Assembly: GCA_910577085.1 (NCBI GenBank)
Contig: CAJTLE010000001.1
Coordinates: 1-64,000, forward strand
Direction: 5' to 3'
Source of the DNA: an uncultured Allobaculum sp.
GTDB lineage: Bacteria; Bacillota_I; Bacilli_A; Erysipelotrichales; Erysipelotrichaceae
Length of the DNA stretch: 64,000 nucleotides
Shown here: one piece after another, positions 57,360 through 64,000 of the stretch
How positions within the stretch are numbered: position 1 is the stretch's first letter
Layout: each line of letters begins with the position of its first letter
Program-made: the position numbers and the translations under genes
Notes under the pieces: generated by a model
Told to the model about the DNA's origin: nothing
The model's input: the letters and a program-made list of their open reading frames with translations, nothing else
Databases searched by the model: none

Positions 57360-58214
57360 TCATCCGTTTCGATGACGGGCTTTGAAAAAGCCGATATTCA
57401 TAATTAGAATCAGCACAAACAGAATTGCGCCCATCGCAATCAGGGCCTGGCGGTGCAGACCGGAAGCATAGGACATTTCCAGAACAATTCCAGTGGTGAG
57501 CGTGCGGACAGGCGAGAGGATACTGGCAGGCAGAATCGCGGCATTGCCGGCGACCATGATTACGGCCATGGTTTCGCCGATGGCGCGGCTGATTCCCAAA
57601 ATTGCTGCCGTGCCGATCCCTCTGGCAGCAGCCGGCAGGCAGACAAAGAAGACGGTATGATCATGCCCGGCTCCCAGGGCGCGGCTTGCTTCATAGAAAG
57701 AAGGATCAATTTTCTGCAGGGCATTTTCACTCACGGATACAATCGTTGGCAGGATCATGATCGCCAAAAGCAGGGAAGCGCACAGAATGCCTTTCCCGCT
57801 GGATCCGACGAATACTTTCTGCATCCACCCAACCAGAACCACCAGTCCAAAAAAACCAAAGACAACACTTGGAATTCCGGCCAATAGATCAATGGCTGAC
57901 TTGAGTGGTTCATAAAGTTTTTTCGGACAATAGTACGCAAGATAGACAGCGGTAAGAACGCCAAGGGGCACTCCAAAGAGCGCGGATCCAAGCCCCAGGC
58001 AGATCGAACCAACAATCATGGCCAGAATTCCATAGTGTCCCTGCGAAGGCGCCCAGTGGGCTGAACCCAGAAAGTTCAGCGGCCCGATTTTCACAATGGC
58101 CGGCAATCCATTGGCAAACAGAAACCAGCAGATCAGCGCGACACTTAAAATACAGAGTGCTGCACATCCCGCAAACAGAATCTGAAGCCAGGTTTCTTTT
58201 CGACTTGAGACCAT
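57360..58214 (-). CDS. pstC: Phosphate ABC permease PstC
   Basis: Six hydrophobic spans with VPLGVLTAVYLAYYCPKKL, LLAGIPSVVFGFFGL and the coupling loop ALQKIDPSFYEASRALGAG, as in PstC (284 aa). It starts 3 bases after pstS and is followed by pstA after 13 bases. The start has no strong ribosome site, suggesting coupling to pstS translation. Confidence 0.93.
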   Translation of the reverse strand: MVSSRKETWLQILFAGCAALCILSVALICWFLFANGLPAIVKIGPLNFLGSAHWAPSQGHYGILAMIVGSICLGLGSALFGVPLGVLTAVYLAYYCPKKLYEPLKSAIDLLAGIPSVVFGFFGLVVLVGWMQKVFVGSSGKGILCASLLLAIMILPTIVSVSENALQKIDPSFYEASRALGAGHDHTVFFVCLPAAARGIGTAAILGISRAIGETMAVIMVAGNAAILPASILSPVRTLTTGIVLEMSYASGLHRQALIAMGAILFVLILIMNIGFFKARHRNG

Positions 58215-58217
58215 AAG

Positions 58218-59087
58218 CTAGTTCAACTCGCTCCAGTCGGTCACTGCACCGGTATAAATGTCCTGGACCTGACTCTTGCTTAAGCTGTCTACGGGATTGT
58301 CCACACTGACAATCAGGACAATGCCATCCTGGGCAATCGGCGTGCTGATTAAAGACTGGCTCTTTTCTTCTTCTTTCAACTCACGGGAAAGCATACCGAT
58401 GTCATAGACACCTTCAGCAGTGGAACTTGCACCAGTGGAAGAATCGGTCTGTAAAACGGAAATTTCTGCCTGATCATTTTGTTTCTGATAGTCTTCCGCA
58501 AGTTTTTCCATGACCGGGGTAACCGAAGAGGAACCACCAACCGTCAGGGATCCGCTTACACCATCAGAACTCCAGCTGCCGGAATTGGCGATGGGCACGT
58601 AGCCGGCATCCGCAATGATTTTCTGACCCTGATCACTGAGAATGTATTCTTTAAAATCAGCGGCCAGTTCGTTTTCTGCCCCCTCTTTTTCAACAATCAG
58701 AAAGGGACGACTGATGGAATACGTTCCATCGGTGACGGTTTCAACACTTGGCTTTACTCCATCGATCGCGAGCGCTTTGATCGTATCATTCAGACTGCCA
58801 AGCGAAATGTAGCCAATCGCATTGGGATTCTGGGTGACGGTTGCCATCATGACAGCGGTTGAATTGGTGATTTCAGCATCGGGAACGGTCAGATCCTGAC
58901 CATCCTTTTCCAGCTGGAATAATTCACTGAAAGCGGATCTTGTCCCGCTGCCATCTTCACGGCTTAAAACTGAAATGGGACTGGCTGACGAAGAAGAAGC
59001 CGGATTTGACTGGCTGCATCCTCCAATCATGAGTGCCGTTAAGGCGGCTGCTCCAACTTTTTGAAGCATCGTTTTACTTGTTTTCAT
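58218..59087 (-). CDS. pstS: Phosphate-binding lipoprotein PstS
   Basis: Start at 59087 (MKTSKTMLQKVGAAAL) has GAGGTG at the right distance. The lipobox is IGGC. The phosphate-binding pattern is seen in ISVLSREDGSGTRSAFSEL and SLTVGGSSSVTPVMEKL, each with its Ser/Gly/Thr phosphate contacts. The two halves are in the usual PstS order for a short, duplicated form. It is the first gene of pstSCAB. On the minus strand TATACT (59120-59115) is a candidate -10. Confidence 0.92.
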   Translation of the reverse strand: MKTSKTMLQKVGAAALTALMIGGCSQSNPASSSSASPISVLSREDGSGTRSAFSELFQLEKDGQDLTVPDAEITNSTAVMMATVTQNPNAIGYISLGSLNDTIKALAIDGVKPSVETVTDGTYSISRPFLIVEKEGAENELAADFKEYILSDQGQKIIADAGYVPIANSGSWSSDGVSGSLTVGGSSSVTPVMEKLAEDYQKQNDQAEISVLQTDSSTGASSTAEGVYDIGMLSRELKEEEKSQSLISTPIAQDGIVLIVSVDNPVDSLSKSQVQDIYTGAVTDWSELN

Positions 59088-59108
59088 TGTTTTGCACCTC
59101 GATTTCAC

Positions 59109-59444
59109 GCGGCCAGTATAGAAGATGGATGTTAATCCTTAAGCGGGATCTGGTAAGGACATGGGAAAACTTCGGTAAAAAAATCGTGGAGTCGGGAAAG
59201 AAGAAAGTGAACTTTGTGGGGAAAGTCAAAATGAAGGCTCAAAGAGACGAGAGGTGCTATGATTTCAATTTAAATGCGCTTGATGCCAGACAAAAGCCTG
59301 CTCAGTCCATCATCGAAATCGTAAAAACAAATCGGACTGGCTTTCAGGCTCACTTTGGATGCAGTTTTCGTTAAACTGTAGGTATCCAACGCAAGTTGAA
59401 TCCACCAGAAATGCATTTTGTAATTTTGTAAAGGAGTCTGTTTT
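59109..59444. other. Divergent promoter region between pstS and gmk
   Basis: It holds the pstS -10 candidate (minus, 59115-59120) with a TTAAGG-A-TTAACA stretch just upstream that could be a Pho-type site (weak), and the extended -10 of gmk (59255-59263). Nothing else is supported. Confidence 0.45.
59255..59263 (+). promoter_or_regulatory. Extended -10 promoter of gmk
   Basis: TGC-TATGAT. It would give a leader of about 175 bases. Confidence 0.4.
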
Positions 59445-60014
59445 ATGAGTGAACCGAAAATTATTGTTTTAAGCGGCCCAAGCGGCGTCGGAAAGGGAAC
59501 CATCCGGAAAATGCTGGATATGGATGCCCTGAATTTAGTCAATTCGGTCAGCTGGACCACGCGTGATCCCCGTCCGGAAGATATCGAAGGCGTAACCTAT
59601 CATTTTGTCAGCCAGGACGAATTCCAGAAAAATACTGACGAAGATGGCTTCGTTGAACATGCCGGCTATACCAACAATGCCTATGGCACCCCGAAAAAGC
59701 AGCTGGAAGACTGGATAGCCCAGGGTAAGAATGTTCTGCTGGAAATTGAAGTGAATGGCGCCAAACAGGTCATGGAAAAATATCCGGAAGCTGTTTCGAT
59801 TTTCCTGATTCCGCCAACGATTGAAGATCTCAGAAAACGTCTGATCGGCCGCAAGTCGGAAGATGAAGCCAAGATCCAGGCCAGACTGGAAACAGCCGAA
59901 AAAGAGCTTGCCCAGAAAGACAACTATCAGTACCAGGTTGTTAATGATGATGCAGAGCGTGCTGCTAAAGAAGTGGCTGACATTATTCAAAGCTGCACGA
60001 ATGGCAAGCAGTGA
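59445..60014 (+). CDS. gmk: Guanylate kinase
   Basis: P-loop LSGPSGVGKGT, WTTRDPRPEDIEGVTYHF (GMP-binding) and VLLEIEVNGAKQVMEKYP are characteristic. Length 189 aa is slightly short of the norm. It phosphorylates GMP to GDP. TAAAGGAG precedes the ATG. It forms its own transcription unit before the nusA operon. Confidence 0.96.
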   Translation: MSEPKIIVLSGPSGVGKGTIRKMLDMDALNLVNSVSWTTRDPRPEDIEGVTYHFVSQDEFQKNTDEDGFVEHAGYTNNAYGTPKKQLEDWIAQGKNVLLEIEVNGAKQVMEKYPEAVSIFLIPPTIEDLRKRLIGRKSEDEAKIQARLETAEKELAQKDNYQYQVVNDDAERAAKEVADIIQSCTNGKQ

Positions 60015-60122
60015 AACCCTGTCTTTTGCCAATCCCCGGGCGGCTCAAGAGCCAATAAAAGAAAGTCGCGAAGGTAAAAGAGAAATCAAACTTTCAATTC
60101 AAAATCATCCGGTTGTCCTCGC

Positions 60123-60151
60123 TTGATGGAGAATTGAACAGGTGCTAAACT
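60123..60151 (+). promoter_or_regulatory. Promoter of the rimP-nusA-infB operon
   Basis: TTGATG (60123-60128), a 17-base spacer and TGC-extended TAAACT (60146-60151). The transcript would start near 60158. Confidence 0.6.
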
Positions 60152-60167
60152 GATTTCAGAATCAATC

Positions 60168-60200
60168 CTGAGGGAGCGGGGATCCGCTCCCTTAGATTTT
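60168..60200 (+). terminator. Leader hairpin, terminator-like, at the start of the nusA operon
   Basis: CTGAGGGAGCGG pairs with CCGCTCCCTTAG (one G-T) over GGAT, followed by ATTTTG. It starts about 10 bases into the predicted operon transcript. It may terminate gmk readthrough or act as an attenuator. A second hairpin, GAGAATG/CATTCTC, follows at 60206-60225. Confidence 0.6.
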
Positions 60201-60248
60201 GTCTGGAGAATGAAAAAACATTCTCACTAAGGTTTATAAGGAGTATAA

Positions 60249-60707
60249 ATGGAGAATCTGAAAACCTGGATCGAACCACTTCTCGAAGCACAGGGTTGTA
60301 CTTTGTATGATCTCGAATGGGATACAAAGATGAAACCTCCAGTTTTACGCGTCATGATCGACCGTGAAGATGGCGGTGTAGATCTTGATTTATGTGCAGC
60401 CTGCTCGGAAGAGATTTCCAAGCATCTCGATGAAACCGATGAAATTCCACAGGAATATATGCTTGAAGTCTGCAGCCCGGGTGCTGAGCGTGAACTGAGA
60501 ACTGAAAAACAGATCGAAGCCCAAGTCGGCAAGTATGTCACAGTCAAAATGAAAGAGCCAGTTGATGGCTTTCATGAAGTTCTTGCCAAGCTCGACGAAG
60601 TCAGTCCCGAAGCTTTAAAGTTAAGCTTCTTTGTCAAAGGACGCCCAAAGAAACTGAGCGTGGATCGAACCAATATTGCGCTGATTAAAAGTGCAGTCAA
60701 AGTATAA
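60249..60707 (+). CDS. rimP: Ribosome maturation factor RimP
   Basis: The 152-aa protein shows LEAQGCTLYDLEW, VLRVMIDREDGGVDLDLCA and LEVCSPGAERELRTEKQ, the RimP N- and C-domain marks. It assists 30S assembly. ATAAGGAG precedes the ATG. First gene of the rimP-nusA-rnpM-ylxQ-infB operon. Confidence 0.95.
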   Translation: MENLKTWIEPLLEAQGCTLYDLEWDTKMKPPVLRVMIDREDGGVDLDLCAACSEEISKHLDETDEIPQEYMLEVCSPGAERELRTEKQIEAQVGKYVTVKMKEPVDGFHEVLAKLDEVSPEALKLSFFVKGRPKKLSVDRTNIALIKSAVKV

Positions 60708-60724
60708 AAACAACAGAGGAAAAT

Positions 60725-62485
60725 ATGCCTAAAAAAGGAACAAACAACACAAAAAAGAAAAATGATAACGCCCAGACAGCGTTTCTCAACCTTCATAACT
60801 TTCGCAACCTGCCTAAGGAAGTCGTAGAAGAAGCCCTGTCTGAAGCCATCGAAAAAGCCTATCGCAAACGCAATGATCTTGATGATGCCCGAATTAAAAC
60901 GGTTTTTGATACGGATGGCCGTATTAAAGCTTACCGTTTATGGGATGTCGTAGAAACCGTTGAATTCCCGGACTACCAGCTCGATGTCGAAGAAGCTAAA
61001 GACATTACCCCAAATCCAAAAGTGGGCGATGTTCTGGAAGAGGAAACTGACATCGACAACTTTGTCCGTGGTGACATTTCAACTGTCAAAAGCGTCATGC
61101 TTCAGAAGATCAAAGAAGCCGAGAAGAAAGAAATCATCGACAAGTATTCGGACAAAGTCGGCGATATGGTCACTGGTAAAGTTGAATCTGTTGAAAACAA
61201 ATTTGTCATGGTCCGCTTAGGCGGAACTCCAGATGGCAAACTGCAGCCAGGCGCTACAGATGCCGTCATGCGCAAATCTGACCAGATTCCAACTGAAACC
61301 TATCAAGAAGGAGAAATGATCAAAGTCATCATCTCCAAAGTCGATAAAGAATCCAAAGGATCGATCGTTATGGTCAGCCGTGCTGACAACGATATGATCA
61401 AACGTCTGTTTGAAAAAGAAGTACCTGAAATCTACCAGGGAACCATCGAAATCAAAGCCATCGCCCGTGATCCAGGCCAGCGTGCAAAAATGGCCGTTGT
61501 TTCCAAACGCGAAAACATCGACCCAATCGGTGCCTGCATCGGTCAGGGTGGTATGCGTGTACGTGCCATTTCTGAAGAGCTGAAGGGTGAAAAAATCGAT
61601 ATCTTCAAATGGTCTGATGATATCCAGGAACTCGTTAAAAACGCACTGTCCCCAGCTCAGGGCGTTGAAATCTTCTTAGCAGAAGATGCCGGTGACAAAC
61701 TGCCTTCTGACAAGAACCCACGCCGCCCAATGAGAGATGGTAAAGTCCGTGAAGACCAGCGCAAAACACTGGTTGCCGCTGTTCCAAACAATCAGCTGTC
61801 CTTAGCCATCGGTAAAAAAGGTCAGAACGCAAAACTGGCTTATAAATTAACTGGTCATCGCATCGATATCCGTTCTCAGGAAGAACTCGATGAGCTCGGT
61901 CTTGACTGGCGCGCTCTTGTTGAAAAGATGCATAACGAATACGAAGAAAAGAAAGCCCAGGAGCATGCCTACAAACAGGCTCAGCGTATTGAAGAGCTCA
62001 AAAATGCTTCTGGCCAGACTGCCGTTATGCCGCATCTGAGCGAACTCGAATCGGATGAAGTCTTTGAAGACGAAACCCTCAAACCAGCAGCTCCTGCCAA
62101 AGAAGCAGCTCCAGCAGCCAGTGAGGCAAAATCTGACAATGCTCAGGATCTTGAAGAAGCAGCCCGCATTGCCAAGGAAAACCGTCGTTCTCTTGCCGAA
62201 AGACGCACCAACTACGTTTCTAAATTTGAAACGGTAGAACCTGCCAAAGCAGAACCTGCTGCTCCAGCCCGTCCTTCCAAACCTTATCGTTCCAAAGACG
62301 ACAACAAGAAAGAAGAACGCCGCGTCGAGAAGAAGAAACCTGCCTTCAATACGATGCACCCAATCTATACGGAAGATGAACTCGAAGAGATCGAAAACAA
62401 CGAACTCGAAGAAGAAATGAACGCTTCCTGGAACGAAGACATCGACTACGAAGAATACGATTCTTACTACGACGATGAATACTAG
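60725..62485 (+). CDS. nusA: Transcription factor NusA with long acidic tail
   Basis: NusA-N, S1 (KVGDMVTGKVESVENKFVMV), KH1 (DPGQRAKMAVVSKRENIDP, GACIGQGGMRVRAI) and KH2 (NQLSLAIGKKGQNAKLAYKL) are in order. About 165 extra residues follow the KH2 domain, rich in Glu, Ala, Pro and Lys, ending in a run of Asp/Glu/Tyr. Most Bacillota NusA stop near 350-400 residues, so the tail is unusual. It binds RNA polymerase and modulates pausing and termination. Confidence 0.95.
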   Translation: MPKKGTNNTKKKNDNAQTAFLNLHNFRNLPKEVVEEALSEAIEKAYRKRNDLDDARIKTVFDTDGRIKAYRLWDVVETVEFPDYQLDVEEAKDITPNPKVGDVLEEETDIDNFVRGDISTVKSVMLQKIKEAEKKEIIDKYSDKVGDMVTGKVESVENKFVMVRLGGTPDGKLQPGATDAVMRKSDQIPTETYQEGEMIKVIISKVDKESKGSIVMVSRADNDMIKRLFEKEVPEIYQGTIEIKAIARDPGQRAKMAVVSKRENIDPIGACIGQGGMRVRAISEELKGEKIDIFKWSDDIQELVKNALSPAQGVEIFLAEDAGDKLPSDKNPRRPMRDGKVREDQRKTLVAAVPNNQLSLAIGKKGQNAKLAYKLTGHRIDIRSQEELDELGLDWRALVEKMHNEYEEKKAQEHAYKQAQRIEELKNASGQTAVMPHLSELESDEVFEDETLKPAAPAKEAAPAASEAKSDNAQDLEEAARIAKENRRSLAERRTNYVSKFETVEPAKAEPAAPARPSKPYRSKDDNKKEERRVEKKKPAFNTMHPIYTEDELEEIENNELEEEMNASWNEDIDYEEYDSYYDDEY

Positions 62486-62799
62486 GCCAAAAGCCTGATG
62501 GACTCTGTCCTTAAACAAGAAATCTTGAAAAGAAGTCTTAAATGAAACACAGATTCGATCTGACTGATGGATCACCCGATAAAAAGACGGTGATCCATTC
62601 AGATCGAAATTGATATCCCTGACCAGACAGAAAGCGATACAAAAAGCTTTGGCATTGATCTTGAACGACAATCTCCGCTAAAAAATGTCAGATTTCCATT
62701 GATCTTCCAAAACTTTCCAGTCACAATAGACTGTCTGGACTCTGCCTGATCGGGCCTTGACGCCCAGTCAGGCGGTTTTCAGGAAGAAAGGAAACGGAT
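62486..62799. other. nusA-rnpM spacer with long hairpins
   Basis: It holds a large stem-loop at 62554-62608 (TTCGATCTG plus TGGATCACC pairing with GGTGATCCA plus CAGATCGAA) and a second hairpin near 62743-62773 (GCCTGA/TCAGGC and GGGC/GCCC). A weak internal promoter is possible: TTGATC (62699-62704), 17-base spacer, CACAAT (62722-62727). No gene. Confidence 0.6.
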
Positions 62800-63060
62800 A
62801 TGCGTAAAATTCCAATGCGAAAATGCGTGGTCACGCAGGAACGCTTCCCCAAACAGGAACTGATCCGGGTGGTCCGCACTCCGGAAAATGAAGTCATTGT
62901 AGATGTCACGGGCAAGAAAAACGGCCATGGCGCCTACATCCAGAAATCGTTAGAGACCCTGGAAAAAGCCAAGAAAAACAAAGCACTGGCACGTGCTCTG
63001 GAATGTGAAATTCCACAGGAAGTCTACGATAAACTGGAACTGGTCATCCGTGCCGGCTGA
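62800..63060 (+). CDS. rnpM: RNase P modulator RnpM (YlxR)
   Basis: The 86-aa protein has the YlxR motif RKIPMRKCVVTQERFPK, VVRTPENEV and GKKNGHGAYI. The family binds RNase P RNA and is normally encoded between nusA and infB, as here. GAAAGGAAA precedes the ATG. It overlaps the L7Ae gene by 11 bases. Confidence 0.94.
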   Translation: MRKIPMRKCVVTQERFPKQELIRVVRTPENEVIVDVTGKKNGHGAYIQKSLETLEKAKKNKALARALECEIPQEVYDKLELVIRAG

Positions 63061-63403
63061 TCAGATTCTCTCTTTAGCGCAGCTGTGTGTCCGCACCGGC
63101 CGCTTTGCCAAAGGAGATGCTTTAATCCCATCCATTCAGAAAGAACAGGCAAAAGTTGTTTTGCTCAGTGATGGATGTGGAGCCAATCGTGCCAAAAAAA
63201 TTCAGGACAAATGTGCCTACTATCAGATTCCGCTGATTGTTCTTCCTTCAGCAAAATTCGAGAGCATCAGCTCCAAAATCAATGGAGCCTTTGCGATTCT
63301 CGATCCCGGTTTTGCCAAAGGAATCATTCAGGCTGCCGAGCATCGTGAAGATGTACAGGCATTCAATCTGACAAAGACCAGTAAACCTGAAACCAGTCAA
63401 TAG
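63050..63403 (+). CDS. L7Ae-family RNA-binding protein (YlxQ)
   Basis: GTG 63050 ([21 protein letters not shown]) is chosen because the frame upstream is only the shadow of rnpM. The L7Ae pattern is [20 protein letters not shown] and a late [13 protein letters not shown]. Such YlxQ proteins bind kink-turn RNA. Position between rnpM and infB is canonical. Confidence 0.88.
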   Translation: MPADQILSLAQLCVRTGRFAKGDALIPSIQKEQAKVVLLSDGCGANRAKKIQDKCAYYQIPLIVLPSAKFESISSKINGAFAILDPGFAKGIIQAAEHREDVQAFNLTKTSKPETSQ

Positions 63404-63406
63404 CCT

Positions 63407-63474
63407 CCTGTATGAGGCCCTGCTTCTAATCTCAAAAGCGACGCTTTTGATTGGAAGCAGAGTTTCATGCAGGG
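63407..63474 (+). promoter_or_regulatory. Very long stem-loop upstream of infB
   Basis: The inner stem runs CTGCTTCTAATCTCAAAAGC with GCTTTTGATTGGAAGCAG around GAC (63420-63460). An outer stem CCTGTATGA with TCATGCAGG continues it. No T-run follows, so it is not a standard terminator. It lies 27 bases before the infB start. Confidence 0.75.
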
Positions 63475-63500
63475 AAAAATTAGAGAAGGATGGTGGTGAA

Positions 63501-64000
63501 ATGGCTAATAAGCCAGTAAAACGCAAACCGGCAAACAACCGTAACCGCAACAACAATAACCGGAATAACAACCGCAATAACCATGCTCCCAGACCAAGAA
63601 TTGAGTATCCAAAAGAAATTACTTACTCTCTTCCGATTACCATCGGCGAACTCGCTGAACTGATGAAACGGAACTCTTCCGAAATCATTAAGTTCCTGTT
63701 TCTGCTTGGCAATATGTCAACCATTAACACAAGCCTGACCGACGATGAAATCGAACTGATCTGTGAAGAATTCAAAGTGAAACCTCACAAAGAAGTCATT
63801 ATCGCGGATGATGATATCGAAGACCAGATCGCAAACCGTGTCTTTGATGAAAAAGATCTGAAACCAAGACCACCAGTGGTTACAATCATGGGTCACGTTG
63901 ACCATGGTAAAACAACCCTGCTCGACACCATTCGAAATGCACATGTTGTCAAAGGCGAATTTGGCGGCATTACCCAGCATATTGGTGCCTACCAGGCATC
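63501..64000 (+). CDS. infB: Translation initiation factor IF-2, 5' part
   Basis: ATG 63501 follows GAAGGATGG. A short basic, Asn/Arg-rich N-terminal stretch ([14 protein letters not shown]) leads into the IF2-N domain ([20 protein letters not shown]), and the G domain begins with [18 protein letters not shown] and [13 protein letters not shown]. The window ends inside the G domain. The N-terminal extension is very short compared with IF-2 of most bacteria. Confidence 0.96.
   Translation, partial: MANKPVKRKPANNRNRNNNNRNNNRNNHAPRPRIEYPKEITYSLPITIGELAELMKRNSSEIIKFLFLLGNMSTINTSLTDDEIELICEEFKVKPHKEVIIADDDIEDQIANRVFDEKDLKPRPPVVTIMGHVDHGKTTLLDTIRNAHVVKGEFGGITQHIGAYQA

Noticed and set aside
1..64000. 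tRNA, rRNA, tmRNA, RNase P RNA genes
   Set aside because: Scanned for T-loop GGTTCRANTCC and for conserved RNA signatures; none seen.

Overview
The window reads as a chromosomal segment of a Gram-positive, low-to-mid GC Bacillota bacterium. Supporting signs are strong AGGAGG-type ribosome sites, an IreB/RuvX/DUF1292/MltG/GreA block, RqcH, a T-box on alaS, and a trmB-thioredoxin-murC-ytxG-ytxH-ccpA order like that of Bacillus. The gene content and several taxon-specific lipoproteins suggest the Erysipelotrichia, but that placement is inference. Most of the window is housekeeping; the accessory material lies in the first ~20 kb.

Layout. 1-720: 5' part of an IS transposase (minus strand) running off the left edge. 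~865-8553: a compact four-gene operon I cannot match to a described system. It encodes a large soluble protein, a two-TM coiled-coil protein, a five-TM protein with a large helicase-like but degenerate cytoplasmic region, and a zinc metallopeptidase with a CxxC/CxxC zinc module resembling the plant DA1 layout. The IS sits directly against its 5' end. 9067-17175: a sulfur/tetrapyrrole region with a siroheme sulfite/nitrite reductase, a FecBCD-type importer, a macro-domain protein and, on the other strand, the siroheme pathway (precorrin-2 dehydrogenase and a CobA-HemD fusion). 17.2-19.5 kb: largely non-coding, with one orphan XRE regulator.

19.5-36.2 kb: tRNA modification, repair and translation genes: mnmA, recD2, T-box-controlled alaS, ireB-ruvX-DUF1292-mltG-greA, holA, rpsT (minus), fmt-lepA-hemW. 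36.6-41.1 kb: rpsO, a lipoprotein and pnp. 42-49.6 kb: pepV-trmB-thioredoxin-ISPIYGT protein-murC, then ytxG/ytxH-like genes and a CcpA-like regulator. 49.7-54.2 kb: ybeY-dgkA-era, recO and, convergently, rqcH. 54.6-59.1 kb: a lipoprotein and the pstSCAB phosphate importer (minus). 59.4-64 kb: gmk, then rimP-nusA-rnpM-ylxQ-infB, cut by the right edge.

Working together: the sulfite reductase needs siroheme, and the siroheme enzymes lie 5 kb away. The right-hand half is the standard translation, transcription and ribosome-maturation core. Several leaders hold long RNA hairpins (rimP, rnpM, infB), and pepV is preceded by a short overlapping ORF with the only good ribosome site. The most likely undescribed system is the four-gene membrane/metallopeptidase operon at the left.
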